64,000 bases of DNA from positions 496,001 through 560,000 of the forward strand of contig CCMO02000001.1 in NCBI GenBank assembly GCA_000751295.2. The letters run 5' to 3'. A model generated the notes under the pieces. The model made no database searches. It was not told where the DNA came from and worked only from the letters and a program-made list of their open reading frames with translations. The stretch comes from a bacterium YEK0313. Its GTDB lineage: Bacteria > Pseudomonadota > Alphaproteobacteria > Rhizobiales > Phreatobacteraceae. Below are positions 52,065 through 61,809 of the stretch, one piece after another. Both the position numbers and the translations under genes were made by a program. Each line of letters starts with the position of its first letter. Positions within the stretch are counted from its first letter, which is position 1.

Positions 52065-53072
52065 TTACAGGGGGTCGCGGATGAGCGGCGAGGTGGAGCA
52101 ATGGATGCCGCCACCACCGAGCGCGACCTTGTCATAGGGAACGACGCGGGTGGTGATGCCGGCCTTGTCGAACTTCTCCATCGTCCGCGCCGAAATGCCA
52201 ACAGGCACGATGACATGGCCGGGTCGCACCGCGAGGCAGTTGATCACCCAGTTCTGGTCGTCGGGGCAGACCTCGATCTGGCGGATCTTCAATTCCTTCA
52301 GCTTTTCGAGGAACCAGAACGGCAGCAGCGAGGGGTTCACGAAGGCGGTGTCGCGGTCGATCATCACGAACATGCCGTCGATATGCAGACGGTAGCCGGT
52401 GAGATGAACGCGCAGCAGCTCGACGCCCTGGCTGCGCAGCACCTCCTCGAGCTGGCGCGCGCCCTCCTCGTCGACCCGGCTCGACAGGCCGACCACGGCG
52501 ACCTTCGGGGTGATGAAGGCGAAGCTGCCGCCTTCCATGAGGCCCGTGCCGGAAATGGTCCTGAGGATCGGCATGCCGAGCTTGGCGAGCGTGCGGGTGA
52601 CCGGCAGCTCTTCGCCGCGCCGCACCGGCGGTCCGAGCCGGGTGACGATGGCGCCGCCGTCGACCGCGATGACGCTGTCGCGGGTATAGACGGTCTTCAT
52701 CTTGCCCGGCGCGCATTTGTCGACATAGACGACCTCGGCGCCCTCCTCGCGCAGGGCGGCGGCCAGCGCGTCGTGCTGCGCCTGCTGGGCGGCCAGGTCG
52801 GGAATGGTGTCGCCGCGCCAGTACCAGCCCTCCTCCGGATCGCCGAAGGCGCCGATGTCGGGCAGGCGCTTGTCGGCGCGCACGACGTTCAGCTCCTCAC
52901 CCGGCCGGTGCATCAGCACCATGCGGATCTGGCCGACATCGTTGTTGCAGCCCCAGCGCCGGCCCCAGACATTGACCTGCTCGTCCTCCGCCTCGAAGGC
53001 CGGCTCGGCGCGCGAAGCGAAGGTCTTGATCAGCATATTGTAGCGATATTCCGGTTCGGAAATGATCGACAT
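52065..53072 (-). CDS. Arginine-deiminase-fold (amidinotransferase/DDAH-like) enzyme
   Basis: A 335-residue pentein-fold protein. The N-terminal WGCNNDVGQIRMVLMHRPG, a catalytic H230-x-D232 pair (YRLHIDGMF) and a nucleophile C325 (GIHCSTSPL, near the C-terminus) fit the guanidine-modifying superfamily (arginine deiminase, dimethylarginine dimethylaminohydrolase, amidinotransferase). The start at 53072 has AGGAG eight bases upstream; an earlier start overlaps the neighbouring gene. Operon context with a polyamine-type importer suggests a guanidino-compound hydrolase. Confidence 0.88.
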   Translation of the reverse strand: MSIISEPEYRYNMLIKTFASRAEPAFEAEDEQVNVWGRRWGCNNDVGQIRMVLMHRPGEELNVVRADKRLPDIGAFGDPEEGWYWRGDTIPDLAAQQAQHDALAAALREEGAEVVYVDKCAPGKMKTVYTRDSVIAVDGGAIVTRLGPPVRRGEELPVTRTLAKLGMPILRTISGTGLMEGGSFAFITPKVAVVGLSSRVDEEGARQLEEVLRSQGVELLRVHLTGYRLHIDGMFVMIDRDTAFVNPSLLPFWFLEKLKELKIRQIEVCPDDQNWVINCLAVRPGHVIVPVGISARTMEKFDKAGITTRVVPYDKVALGGGGIHCSTSPLIRDPL

Positions 53073-53148
53073 GACGGGTTCTCCTGATAGGCAATATTGG
53101 GGGTGACGGCCGCGCGGCGCCGACGTCGCGCCGGCCATGCCGCCGCGC

Positions 53149-54750
53149 TCACGGCGCGGCGGTCGGGATGGTCCATTCGGTGCCGCGGGCGGTCTCGACA
53201 TATTCCGGCCAGCGGTAGTGGACCGGCGCGGCGAAATCCTTCGGCAGCAGCGGCGCCACCCATTTGGTGCCGCCGACGCCGCCGCCGGTGCGCTCGCGGA
53301 ACTCGGCCTGGGCACGGTCGAGGGAGACGCCGTCGGTCATGAGGTCGATGATCGTGGCGGCAATGACCTTGCCGGCGGTGAGCCACATCGGGTCGATGCA
53401 GTCGGGCACGCCGCCCATCGCGTAGCGCGTCCAGTCAGGATAGCGGTAGCCGGGATGCGGCGCCCGCAGGGTCGGGCGGCCGACATAGAGGCGCACGGTC
53501 GGCGCGTGCCACGTGTAGTCGACATAGTCGTCCGCCGCGAGATTGGTCTGCCAGGGCGGCAGCTGCTCGCGGAACGCCTTCTCGCCGTCCCAGGGCGCGG
53601 TCAGCTCCTGGATTTCCGGCGTGAACGGATCGGCCATGGGTTCGAGGCCGAGGCTCGCCTGGATGTCGCGGGCGAAGCACTTCGCGCCTTCGCCCCATTG
53701 CGGCGCGCCGACCCGCTGGAAGTTGCGCCAGGCGATCTCGGCCATGGCATGATTGGCGAGCCCGGCGCGGGTGCGGGTGATCCAGGCCGTCGTGACCTTG
53801 CAATGGCTCATCGCCGCGCAGTGCTCGGCATTGCGGTCGAGCACCTCGAAGACGCGCTCGCACATGGCAAGGTCGGGCGCGCGCAGCGAATACTGGATCT
53901 GGCCGAGGCCGGGGGCGAGATTGTCGGCCGCCGCCTGGCCGGCATGCAGGATGAACTCGTTGAGGCTCCAGCTGCCGTGATGGGGCAGCATCGCCTCCTT
54001 CATGTATTTCGACGAGGTGTACATCAGGCAGACCGCGTCGATGGCGCCCGGCGCGCGCGCCGACGAATGGCTGTGCGCGACGCCGGTCACCGCGCCGGCA
54101 TTCTGCCAGGTCTCCGGATGCTCGCATTCGAACGTGTAGATGCGGCTCCAGTAGGGAGCGCTGTGGGTGTCCCAGAAGCAGCTATTGGCAAGCCGCGGGA
54201 ACGAATGCGGATGGAAGCTGATGGCGGCGTCGAGGTCGTCGTAATAGCCCTTGGCGGCGTGGACGGGCTTGGAGCCGCACATCTTCTCCGCCGGTTCGCC
54301 GAAGAATTTCAGCCGGCCCTTGATGCCGTTCTTCTCCATCGCATGCTTGGCGGCGAGGAAGCCGGTGAACGAGCCGAGGCCGAGCGCCGAATGCGGATCG
54401 GTATGACCGGCGGCATGGCGGTTGACGCCCGCCCGCGGCTCGCGCCGCGGCACGGGTGCCTGCGAGGTGCCCGGCACCGCGTCATATTCGGCATAGCCGC
54501 CGATGGTCGGCCCCTCGCCGTTCGACCAGGTGGCGCAGAAGGCGGTCGGCATGCCGCCCGAGCCGACCTCGACCGCGAAGCCCTCGGCGCGCAGCCGCTC
54601 GACATACCAGGCGGCGGACTTGTACTCGCGCCAGGACGGCTCGTGGAAATCCCAGATCGTCATGTGGTCGCGCGACAGAGCCGCGCGGTTCCGCTCGATC
54701 CAGTCGAGCGCCAGGGTCTGGTCGGGGCCGAAAGCGTCTTGAGCGGTCAT
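53149..54750 (-). CDS. M20-family amidohydrolase (AbgB/p-aminobenzoyl-glutamate hydrolase-like)
   Basis: A 533-residue metallo-amidohydrolase. Typical M20 D-family segments: IGGYAEYDAVPG near 82, NRHAAGHTDPHSALGLG, FFGEPAEKMCG and a dimerisation domain, closest in form to the AbgB hydrolase. It removes acyl or aminobenzoyl groups from amino acids in known relatives. The start at 54750 fits the family N-terminus. Follows the importer genes and precedes the deiminase-fold gene. Confidence 0.88.
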   Translation of the reverse strand: MTAQDAFGPDQTLALDWIERNRAALSRDHMTIWDFHEPSWREYKSAAWYVERLRAEGFAVEVGSGGMPTAFCATWSNGEGPTIGGYAEYDAVPGTSQAPVPRREPRAGVNRHAAGHTDPHSALGLGSFTGFLAAKHAMEKNGIKGRLKFFGEPAEKMCGSKPVHAAKGYYDDLDAAISFHPHSFPRLANSCFWDTHSAPYWSRIYTFECEHPETWQNAGAVTGVAHSHSSARAPGAIDAVCLMYTSSKYMKEAMLPHHGSWSLNEFILHAGQAAADNLAPGLGQIQYSLRAPDLAMCERVFEVLDRNAEHCAAMSHCKVTTAWITRTRAGLANHAMAEIAWRNFQRVGAPQWGEGAKCFARDIQASLGLEPMADPFTPEIQELTAPWDGEKAFREQLPPWQTNLAADDYVDYTWHAPTVRLYVGRPTLRAPHPGYRYPDWTRYAMGGVPDCIDPMWLTAGKVIAATIIDLMTDGVSLDRAQAEFRERTGGGVGGTKWVAPLLPKDFAAPVHYRWPEYVETARGTEWTIPTAAP

Positions 54751-54826
54751 GGCACTAATTCCATCTGGCGAGTGGGCGCTGCGGCCCAAGGCTGATGCGG
54801 GGCGAGACTGATGTGAGGATCGGGGA

Positions 54827-55621
54827 TCAGCGGGCGCGGCGCGCCCGGATCGCGATATCGACGAACAGAAGGGCGAGCGTGATCAGCACCAGCACAGCGG
54901 CGACCGCCGCCATGGTCGGATCGAGATGCTCGTTGATGCCGTCCCACATGCGGCGCGGCAGCGTGAAGACGCCGCGGCCGGCGATGAACAGCACGATGAC
55001 CAGCTCGTCCCAGCTGTGGATGAAGGCGAAGATGACGCCGGAAATGACACCCGGCAGGATGTTGGGGATGATCACCAGGCGCAGCGTCTGGCTCATGCTG
55101 GCGCCGAGATTGAGCGCGGCCTGTTCGAGCCGCGGATCGAAGCCGGCGAGCGCCGTCGACACGGTGATGACCACATAGGGCATGCCGGTCACCGCATGGG
55201 CGATGACGACGCCGGTATAGGTATCGATCAGCCTGAGATCGATCCAGAACTGGTAGATGCCGAGCGCATAGACGATGGTCGGCACCATGATCGGCATCAG
55301 CATGACCAGGCGCACGAGGTCGCTCGCCCGGTTGCCGAGGCGCCAGCAGCCGATGGCGCAGAGCGTGCCGGCGACCGCCGCGATCGCCGTCGAGGCCACG
55401 GCGATGATCAGGCTATGGCCAATGCTGGAGAGCCAGGCCTGGCTCGTCATCAGGTTGGCGAAATATTGCAGCGAGACGCCTTCGCGCGGCAGCGACAGGT
55501 AGGGCTGGTCGGTGACCGAGACGGCGAAGACGATCGAGATCGGCAGGACCAGGAAGCAGATGATGATCCAGGCGAGCGAGCGGACCGGAAGCGAGGGCGT
55601 GCCGAAGCTGGACGAGAACAT
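54827..55621 (-). CDS. Spermidine/putrescine-type ABC importer permease (PotC-like)
   Basis: A 264-residue inner-membrane permease with the PotC-type EAA segment (FDPRLEQAALNLGASMSQTLRLVIIPNILPG) and six hydrophobic segments. Separated by 3 bases from the PotB-like gene. The family takes up polyamines, opines, thiamine or iron; the operon favours a guanidino or amino-acid-conjugate substrate. Confidence 0.92.
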   Translation of the reverse strand: MFSSSFGTPSLPVRSLAWIIICFLVLPISIVFAVSVTDQPYLSLPREGVSLQYFANLMTSQAWLSSIGHSLIIAVASTAIAAVAGTLCAIGCWRLGNRASDLVRLVMLMPIMVPTIVYALGIYQFWIDLRLIDTYTGVVIAHAVTGMPYVVITVSTALAGFDPRLEQAALNLGASMSQTLRLVIIPNILPGVISGVIFAFIHSWDELVIVLFIAGRGVFTLPRRMWDGINEHLDPTMAAVAAVLVLITLALLFVDIAIRARRAR

Positions 55622-55624
55622 GGC

Positions 55625-56503
55625 TCACCCCGCTCCGAACAGCTTGCGCATGTCGACCATGCGGCTCAGCACCATCAGGAGGCCGCAGATGACGATCAGC
55701 AGGGTCGCCGCCAGCATGGTGCCGATGCCCCAGCGGACGATCTCCAGGATCTGCACCTTGATGTATTCGGCGATCATCAGCGTCTTGCCGCCGCCGAGGA
55801 TGGCGGGCGTGACGAAGAAGCCGAGGGAGAAGATGAAGACCAGCACGGCGGCGCCGATGACGCCCGGCATGGACAGCGGCAGGAACACCTTGCGGAAGGC
55901 GACGCCGCGGGTCGCGCCGAGGCCGCGGGCGGCGGCAATGCAGCGCTGGTCGATGTCGCGCATGTTGGCGTAGATCGGCAGGATGCCGAAGGGCAGCATG
56001 TAATGGACCATGCCGATCATCACCCCGGTCTCGTTCCAGATCAGGCTGAGCGGCGCGTCGATGACGCCGGTCGACATCAGCGCGGTGTTGATCAGGCCCT
56101 CGCGGCGCAGCAGCACGAACCAGGCGAAAGCGCGCACCAATACGGAGATCCAGAGCGGCACCAGCACGCCGAGGAACATCCAGCGCTGCACCCGCTCGCT
56201 CGAATGGACCAGCACGTAGGAGACGACATAGGCGAAGACGAGGGTGATGACGGTCGTGGCAATGCTGATCCGCGCCGTGGTGAGCAGCATGCGGTGGATG
56301 GAGGCGCTGGTGGCGAGCAATGCGAAATTGTCGAGCCCCGGCTGCGGCTCGGTGACGCTCATCCAGAGCACGCGCGAGATGGGATAGAGATAGAAGGCGA
56401 CCATCATCGCCAGTGCCGGCGCGATCAGCAGCCAGTAGCGCCCGGTCGGACTGAAACGCGCACGGGCTGGAAGGGACAGGGAGCGATCGGCGGAAGCGGT
56501 CAT
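55625..56503 (-). CDS. Spermidine/putrescine-type ABC importer permease (PotB-like)
   Basis: A 292-residue inner-membrane permease, six hydrophobic segments, with the EAA loop (DQRCIAAARGLGATRGVAFRKVFLPLSMPG). The start at 56503 removes 14 unlikely N-terminal residues. Pairs with the PotC-like permease. Confidence 0.92.
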   Translation of the reverse strand: MTASADRSLSLPARARFSPTGRYWLLIAPALAMMVAFYLYPISRVLWMSVTEPQPGLDNFALLATSASIHRMLLTTARISIATTVITLVFAYVVSYVLVHSSERVQRWMFLGVLVPLWISVLVRAFAWFVLLRREGLINTALMSTGVIDAPLSLIWNETGVMIGMVHYMLPFGILPIYANMRDIDQRCIAAARGLGATRGVAFRKVFLPLSMPGVIGAAVLVFIFSLGFFVTPAILGGGKTLMIAEYIKVQILEIVRWGIGTMLAATLLIVICGLLMVLSRMVDMRKLFGAG

Positions 56504-56597
56504 CGGTCTCGGATCCGGGCCAGAAGGGCTTGCGGAGCGGCGCATGGGCGCCCTGCCCGCGGCGCGGCCTCGGAGGCCGCGCCGCCGGCTTGTCGGC

Positions 56598-57662
56598 TCA
56601 GGACGAGATGAAATCGAGGAACGACTGGAAGGTCTTCGAGTGGTTCTCGATGTACCAGGCCGCGTCGATCTTGGCCTGCACCGCGGCGTTGGCCGGGTCG
56701 GCCGGATTGGTCGCGCGCAGCGCCTCCGGCACCAGCGACTGGGCCGCCGGATTCGACGGGCCGTTGCCCATGGCGGCGAGCAGCTTCACCTGGCCCTCGG
56801 GCTGCTGCATCGAGGCGATCGCCCGGAAGGCTTCAGCGCCGGCGGGATTGCCCTTCGGCACCACCCAGAGGCCGGGCTGCAGCAGGCCGTCCTTGAAGGT
56901 GAAGGCGATGCGGTTGTTGGTCTCCGCCTTCAGGACGTTGGCGCGGGTGTGCCAGAGCAGGCCCATGACGCATTCGCCGTCGCGCATCAGGCTCTGGCTC
57001 TCGGCGCCGCTGTTCCAGTAGAGCACGTCCTTCTTGATGGTGCCGAGCTTGGCGAAGGCGCGCCGCACATCCAACGGATAAAGCTTGTCGCGCGGCACGC
57101 CGTCGGCCAGGAGGCACAGCTCCAGCATGGCCTGGGAATCCTTGCGCATCATGCGCCGGCCCGGATATTTCTTCAGGTCGAAGAAGTCGGCGAGCGTCGG
57201 CGTCTCCTTGACCTTGGCCGTATCCCAGGCAAGCACCGAGGAGAACATGTAGTTCACCACGCCGTTCTCGTAGGCGAACTCGGCCGGCACCTTGCTCTTG
57301 TCGACGATCGAATAGTCGATCTTCTCCAGCGCGTTGCGCGGCCCGAGCTCGGCGAGCGTGGTGATGCCGGCATCGCAGATGTCCCAGGTGACGTTGCGCG
57401 ACTGCACCATGGTCAGGATCTTGCCGTTCAACGGACCGCTGCCGTCGAGCACGATGCGGCCGCCCTGGGCGGCGAAGGGCTGGACATAGGCCTCATCGAA
57501 GGCCTTCATGGCGGCGCCGCCATAGTTGACCAGCACCACCTCCTTGCGCGCCTGGGCGAACGCCGAGCTTGCGCCCAGCACGGCCGGCGCGGCGACGAGC
57601 CCGGCGGCGCCCTTCAGGACGGCGCGCCTGGACGGAGCCGAAATTTCAAAGCGATTGGTCAT
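56598..57662 (-). CDS. Spermidine/putrescine-type ABC importer binding protein (Tat signal)
   Basis: A 354-residue type-II periplasmic binding protein (PotD/opine-binding family). A Tat-like signal (PSRRAVLKGAAG) is followed by VVLVNYGGAAMKAF. Sequences such as WDICDAGITTLAELG and GVVNYMFSSVLAWD match this group. The start at 57662 has GGGGACA upstream. Lies between the ATPase and permease genes; ligand unknown. Confidence 0.9.
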   Translation of the reverse strand: MTNRFEISAPSRRAVLKGAAGLVAAPAVLGASSAFAQARKEVVLVNYGGAAMKAFDEAYVQPFAAQGGRIVLDGSGPLNGKILTMVQSRNVTWDICDAGITTLAELGPRNALEKIDYSIVDKSKVPAEFAYENGVVNYMFSSVLAWDTAKVKETPTLADFFDLKKYPGRRMMRKDSQAMLELCLLADGVPRDKLYPLDVRRAFAKLGTIKKDVLYWNSGAESQSLMRDGECVMGLLWHTRANVLKAETNNRIAFTFKDGLLQPGLWVVPKGNPAGAEAFRAIASMQQPEGQVKLLAAMGNGPSNPAAQSLVPEALRATNPADPANAAVQAKIDAAWYIENHSKTFQSFLDFISS

Positions 57663-57709
57663 GACAAGTGTCCCCACTGGTTTGTCGTTGAATCAGCGCT
57701 GCACGGCGT

Positions 57710-58810
57710 TCAGGCGTCGGCGACCAGCGTCCCCGCATCGCGGTCCCAGGCGAGCGACAGCGGCTCGCCGATGGCCGGCGGCTCGCCGCATTTCCAGGCC
57801 GGAATGACCACCGCCACGGCGCCGAACTCGAGCGTGTCGACGACCAGGCGGAACTGCGAGCCGAAATAGTTCCATTCGGAGACGACGCCCTTCAGCCGGT
57901 TGTCGGCGGGCGCATCGTCGCGCGCGAGGCCGATCTTTTCCGGCCGCAGCGCCACCACCACGTCGGTGCCGACCGCCGGAGCCTCGCCGTCGGTCGAGGC
58001 CTGGGTGATGCGCACGCCCTGGCGGGCCAGGACGAAGCCGCCGGCGACATGCGCGTCGACCTTGCCGCGCAGGAAATTGCTCTTGCCGAGGAAGTCGGCG
58101 ACGAAGGTCGTCGCTGGCCGGTCGTAGAGCTCGGTGGGCGACCCCTGCTGCACCACGCGGCCGTCGCGCATGACCACGATCCGGTCGGACATGGACAGCG
58201 CCTCGTCCTGGTCGTGGGTGACGTAGATGAAGGTCAGGCCGACGCGCCGGTGCAGCCGCTTCAGTTCGTCCTGCAGTTCGGCGCGCAGCTTCTTGTCGAG
58301 CGCGCTCAGGGGTTCGTCGAGCAGCAGGAGATGCGGCGTGAACACCATGGCGCGGGCGAGCGCCACGCGCTGCTGCTGGCCGCCGGAGAGCTGGCGCGGA
58401 TAGCGGTCGGCGCGCGAGGCGAGCTGGACGAGATCGAGCGCGGCGTCGACCTTCTGCTTGATCTCGGCGGCGGGCCTTTTGCGCACCTTCAGCGGGAAGG
58501 CGACATTGTCGTAGACGGTCATGTGCGGGAACAGGGCATAGCCCTGGAACACCATGCCGAAATTGCGCTGTTCGGGCGGCAGGTGACCGATGCTGCGGCC
58601 GTCGAGCAGGATATCGCCGCGGTCGGGCGAGACGAAACCGGCGATCGACATCAAGAGCGTCGTCTTGCCGGAACCGGACGGCCCCAGAAGCGTCAGGAAT
58701 TCGCCCCGACGGATCCCCAGCGATACGTTATCGAGCGCGGTAAATCCCCCATAGAACTTACACAGGCTGTCGATATTCAAGTCGTGGCCAATCTGAACAG
58801 CCGCCGTCAC
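57710..58810 (-). CDS. Spermidine/putrescine-type ABC importer ATPase (PotA-like)
   Basis: A 366-residue ATPase with Walker A GPSGSGKTT, Q-loop MVFQGYALFPHMTV, signature LSGGQQQRVALARAM, Walker B LLLDEPLSALD and a C-terminal TOBE domain (GTDVVVALRPEKIGL). The start is uncertain: the GTG at 58810 gives the usual PotA length, whereas an ATG at 58903 adds a basic Lys/Arg-rich stretch. First gene of the seven-gene operon to 50474. Confidence 0.9.
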   Translation of the reverse strand: MTAAVQIGHDLNIDSLCKFYGGFTALDNVSLGIRRGEFLTLLGPSGSGKTTLLMSIAGFVSPDRGDILLDGRSIGHLPPEQRNFGMVFQGYALFPHMTVYDNVAFPLKVRKRPAAEIKQKVDAALDLVQLASRADRYPRQLSGGQQQRVALARAMVFTPHLLLLDEPLSALDKKLRAELQDELKRLHRRVGLTFIYVTHDQDEALSMSDRIVVMRDGRVVQQGSPTELYDRPATTFVADFLGKSNFLRGKVDAHVAGGFVLARQGVRITQASTDGEAPAVGTDVVVALRPEKIGLARDDAPADNRLKGVVSEWNYFGSQFRLVVDTLEFGAVAVVIPAWKCGEPPAIGEPLSLAWDRDAGTLVADA

Positions 58811-59354
58811 GCTCGTTATACCCCGCTTCCGCCGTTTCTTCTTGTCCGGCGCACGACCGCCTTGCCCGCGAATGCCGCGGGAGACGGTCGATCGTCTTGT
58901 CATCTGCAGGAAAAGTCTGGCGGACCACGGTCAGCGCAACAATCATCTAATTTGCAAGGGACAGGTGTTTTTTTTGAACGCGTCGGCGGCCGCGCTGACC
59001 GGAATTGCCGAGAATGGCGGGGGCGCCCTCCTCCGCTCGATTGCAGCGGCAACTGTCGGCGGGCGCGCATCTCCATGCCGGGTGCATCCTGCCCTTCGGC
59101 ATGAGGGAGGCGCGCGCGGCCGGCGCCATGCGCGATCGCTCGCGGCCACGATCCGGGTTTTGGGGATATCGCCATCGCTGCGAGGGCGGCTGCGCACAGC
59201 CTGACGGTGCTCACCGCCCAGAGGCGCCACTTCGCGTCCTTGGGCGCGCCGGTCGCCAATCCGCTGGAGCGGTTGCCGCCGGCTGAGCGATATCACTGCC
59301 CGTCGCCCGCGACGCATGCGCTCCGCGCCGCAGCCCGTGGGCGCTCATCCCGTC
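58811..59354. other. Intergenic region between potA-like operon and gabT
   Basis: About 540 bases upstream of the potA-like gene, including an AT-rich tract with eight T at about 58968-58975, the best candidate for the operon's promoter region. Open frames here are in GC-rich DNA with no family-like sequence. No RNA gene or riboswitch was recognised. Confidence 0.45.
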
Positions 59355-59405
59355 AAAAAAACCGGCCGCGAACCGGACCCTGATCGGGCCCGGACGCGGC
59401 CGGTT
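59355..59405 (-). terminator. Intrinsic terminator of gabT
   Basis: On the minus strand an 11-bp stem (59395-59405 with 59360-59370) with a 24-base loop, which can itself pair, runs directly into seven T (59355-59361). It lies 36 bases after the gabT stop codon, so it ends the dadA/lysR/gabT direction of transcription. Confidence 0.85.
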
Positions 59406-59440
59406 GGTTGTCGATCCGGACAGGTGCGTCCGGCCCGCGC

Positions 59441-60718
59441 TCAGTTGGCGAGCGCCTTCTCCAGAATGTCGAGGCCCTCGTCGACGATCGCCTCCTCGGC
59501 GGTCAGCGGCGTCAGGATGCGGATCGTATTGGCATTGGTGCCGCAGGACAGCAGGATGAGGCCGTTCTCGTGGGCGAACTGCACCACGCGCTTGGTGGCT
59601 TCGGCATCGGGCTCGGCGCTGCCGCGCTCCTTGACGATGTCGAAGGCGACCATGGCGCCGAGGCCGCGGATGTCGGCGATCGGCATCAGGTCGTTGCGCA
59701 TGCGCAGCTTCTCGAGCCGCGTCATGAGCCGCGTGCCGAGCGCCGCGGCCCGGTCGAGCAGCTTCTCCTCGGCAAAGATGTCGAGCACGGCGAGCGCGGC
59801 GGCGCAGGCAAGCGGATTGCCGGCATAGGTACCGCCGAGACCACCCGGGTCGGCCGCATCCATGATCGCCGCCCGGCCGATGACGCCGGAGAGCGGGAAG
59901 CCGCCGGCAAGGCTCTTGGCGACGCAGATGAGATCCGGCGAGACGTCGTAATGTTCCATCGCGAACATCTTGGCGGTGCGGCCGAAGCCGGTCTGCACCT
60001 CGTCCGCCACCAGCACGATGCCGTGCTCGTCGCAGATCCGGCGCAGCGCCCGCATCAGCTCCGGCGGCGCCTGGTGGAAGCCGCCCTCGCCCTGGACCGG
60101 CTCGAGGATGACCGCCGCGACGCGCGAGGGATCGACATCGGCCTTGAAGATATAGCCGAGGAACTTCAGTGAATCCTCGACGCTGACGCCGAATTGCGGC
60201 ACCGGGAACGGCACGTGCCAGACGTCCGGCAGGGTCGGGCCGAGGCCCTTCTTGTAGGGCACCACCTTGCCGGTCATGGCGGAGGCCATGATGGTGCGGC
60301 CGTGGAAGGCGCCGGTGAAGGAGATGACGCCGGAGCGGCCGGTGGCGGCGCGGGCGATCTTGATGGCGTTCTCGGTCGCCTCGGCGCCGGTGGTGAAGAA
60401 GGCGGTCTTCAGGGGCCCCTGGATCGGCGCAATCGCATTCAGCCGCTCGGCCAGCCGGATATAGGGCTCGTACATCAGCACCTGGAAGCAGGTGTGGGTG
60501 AAGCGCTGCATCTGCTCGCTGACCGCGGCGAGGATCTTCGGATGGCAGTGGCCGGTATTGACCACGGCGATGCCGCCGGCGAAATCGACGTAGCGCTTGC
60601 CCTCGACATCCCAGATTTCGGCATTCAGCGCGCGCTGCGCGGAAATCGGCGTGACATGGCCGACGCCGCGGACCACGGCGGCCTCGCGACGGGACAGGAG
60701 TTCGGCATTGGTGGTCAT
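59441..60718 (-). CDS. gabT: 4-aminobutyrate aminotransferase family protein
   Basis: A 425-residue class-III PLP aminotransferase. Hallmarks: DFAGGIAVVNTGHCHP near residue 45, FFTTGAEATENAIKIAR near 107, ADEVQTGFGRTAKMFAMEHYDVSPDL with the PLP lysine a little later in AKSLAGGFPLSG. Very close in form to GabT, which makes succinate semialdehyde from GABA, though 5-aminovalerate is also a known substrate. Follows the LysR gene at 60785 on the same strand and ends in a strong terminator. Confidence 0.92.
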   Translation of the reverse strand: MTTNAELLSRREAAVVRGVGHVTPISAQRALNAEIWDVEGKRYVDFAGGIAVVNTGHCHPKILAAVSEQMQRFTHTCFQVLMYEPYIRLAERLNAIAPIQGPLKTAFFTTGAEATENAIKIARAATGRSGVISFTGAFHGRTIMASAMTGKVVPYKKGLGPTLPDVWHVPFPVPQFGVSVEDSLKFLGYIFKADVDPSRVAAVILEPVQGEGGFHQAPPELMRALRRICDEHGIVLVADEVQTGFGRTAKMFAMEHYDVSPDLICVAKSLAGGFPLSGVIGRAAIMDAADPGGLGGTYAGNPLACAAALAVLDIFAEEKLLDRAAALGTRLMTRLEKLRMRNDLMPIADIRGLGAMVAFDIVKERGSAEPDAEATKRVVQFAHENGLILLSCGTNANTIRILTPLTAEEAIVDEGLDILEKALAN

Positions 60719-60784
60719 GGGCGATCCTGGACGGGATGGTTGAGGCCTGGACGCTAGGGCGCGCGGTGTACAGGGACAATCAGC

Positions 60785-61738
60785 TTATTCGCTGCGCACT
60801 GCTGCATCAGATGCAGCAGTCGCCGCGCCGCTCTGCAGCGTCTCCTTGAGCCAGCGGCGCAGCACCACCAGTTCCGGATCGGCCCAGCGGCGCGAGGCCG
60901 CGACGAAATAGTAGCCGCCGAGGCTCACCGGCTGGGGGCTGAGATCGACGAGGCGGCCGGAGGCGAGATCGTCCTCGACCAGCAGCGTATTGGCGAGCGC
61001 CACGCCCTGGCCCTGGCGTGCCGCCTCGATGGTGAGATGGGCATGCCAGAGCCGCGGTCCGCGCAGCATGGGCAGGTCGGAAACCCCCGCATATTCGAAC
61101 CACTGCTCCCAGTAGAGGGTCGACGCCTCGTGGATCAGCGGCAGCTTGAGGAAGTCGGCCGGCTCCGTCACCGGCGGAAAGCGCGACCGGAAGGCCGGGC
61201 TTGCGACCGCATGGACGGCCGGGGCCGCTATCAGCTCGGTGCGGACGTTCGGATGGGTGATCAGCATGTTCATGTGGATCACCTCGGCATCCGCCTCGCC
61301 GCGCGCGAAATCCGGCCGGGACAGGGTCGGCTGCAGCAGGATGTCGTAGTTGGGCAGGCGCGCCTGCAGCTGCGGCAGCCGGCCGAGCAGGCGCTGGTTG
61401 GCGATGCCGGGAATGCACCAGATCGTCAGGCTGCGCCGGACCGACGGGCGGATGTCCTCGTTCGCCTGGCGCATGATGTCGAAGGCCCGGCTGATCTGGG
61501 CATGGAACGCCTCTCCCGATGTCGTCAGGAGCAGGCCGCGGCCGTGCGGCTCGACCAGCGCCACGCCGAGATCGAGCTGCAGGTTGCGAATGTGGCGCGA
61601 GACGACGGTCGGGCTGACGGCCAGCTCGTCGCTGGCCGCCTTGATGCTGCCGGTGCGGCCGACAGCCTCGAAAGCCCTGAGGGCATTCAGCGAGGGAAGC
61701 CGCATCGGGCCGCTTGTCTCCGGTGACCTCTCGGCCAT
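60785..61738 (-). CDS. LysR-family regulator (GcvA type)
   Basis: A 317-residue LysR protein. The helix-turn-helix (LNALRAFEAVGRTGSIKAASDELAVSPTVVSRHIRNLQ) is near residues 17-55, and the effector domain follows from about residue 105. GcvA/AmpR-like forms begin at MRLPSLNALRAFE, so an alternative start is 61705. It lies between dadA and gabT in the same direction and probably controls gabT or the neighbouring importer operon. Confidence 0.88.
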   Translation of the reverse strand: MAERSPETSGPMRLPSLNALRAFEAVGRTGSIKAASDELAVSPTVVSRHIRNLQLDLGVALVEPHGRGLLLTTSGEAFHAQISRAFDIMRQANEDIRPSVRRSLTIWCIPGIANQRLLGRLPQLQARLPNYDILLQPTLSRPDFARGEADAEVIHMNMLITHPNVRTELIAAPAVHAVASPAFRSRFPPVTEPADFLKLPLIHEASTLYWEQWFEYAGVSDLPMLRGPRLWHAHLTIEAARQGQGVALANTLLVEDDLASGRLVDLSPQPVSLGGYYFVAASRRWADPELVVLRRWLKETLQSGAATAASDAAVRSE

Positions 61739-61809
61739 CACCTAGCCGGAATTTCAGCGGGCGGCTACGGCTTCGCCGTCATCGCCCGCGCGGACGATGC
61801 GGCGCGACG

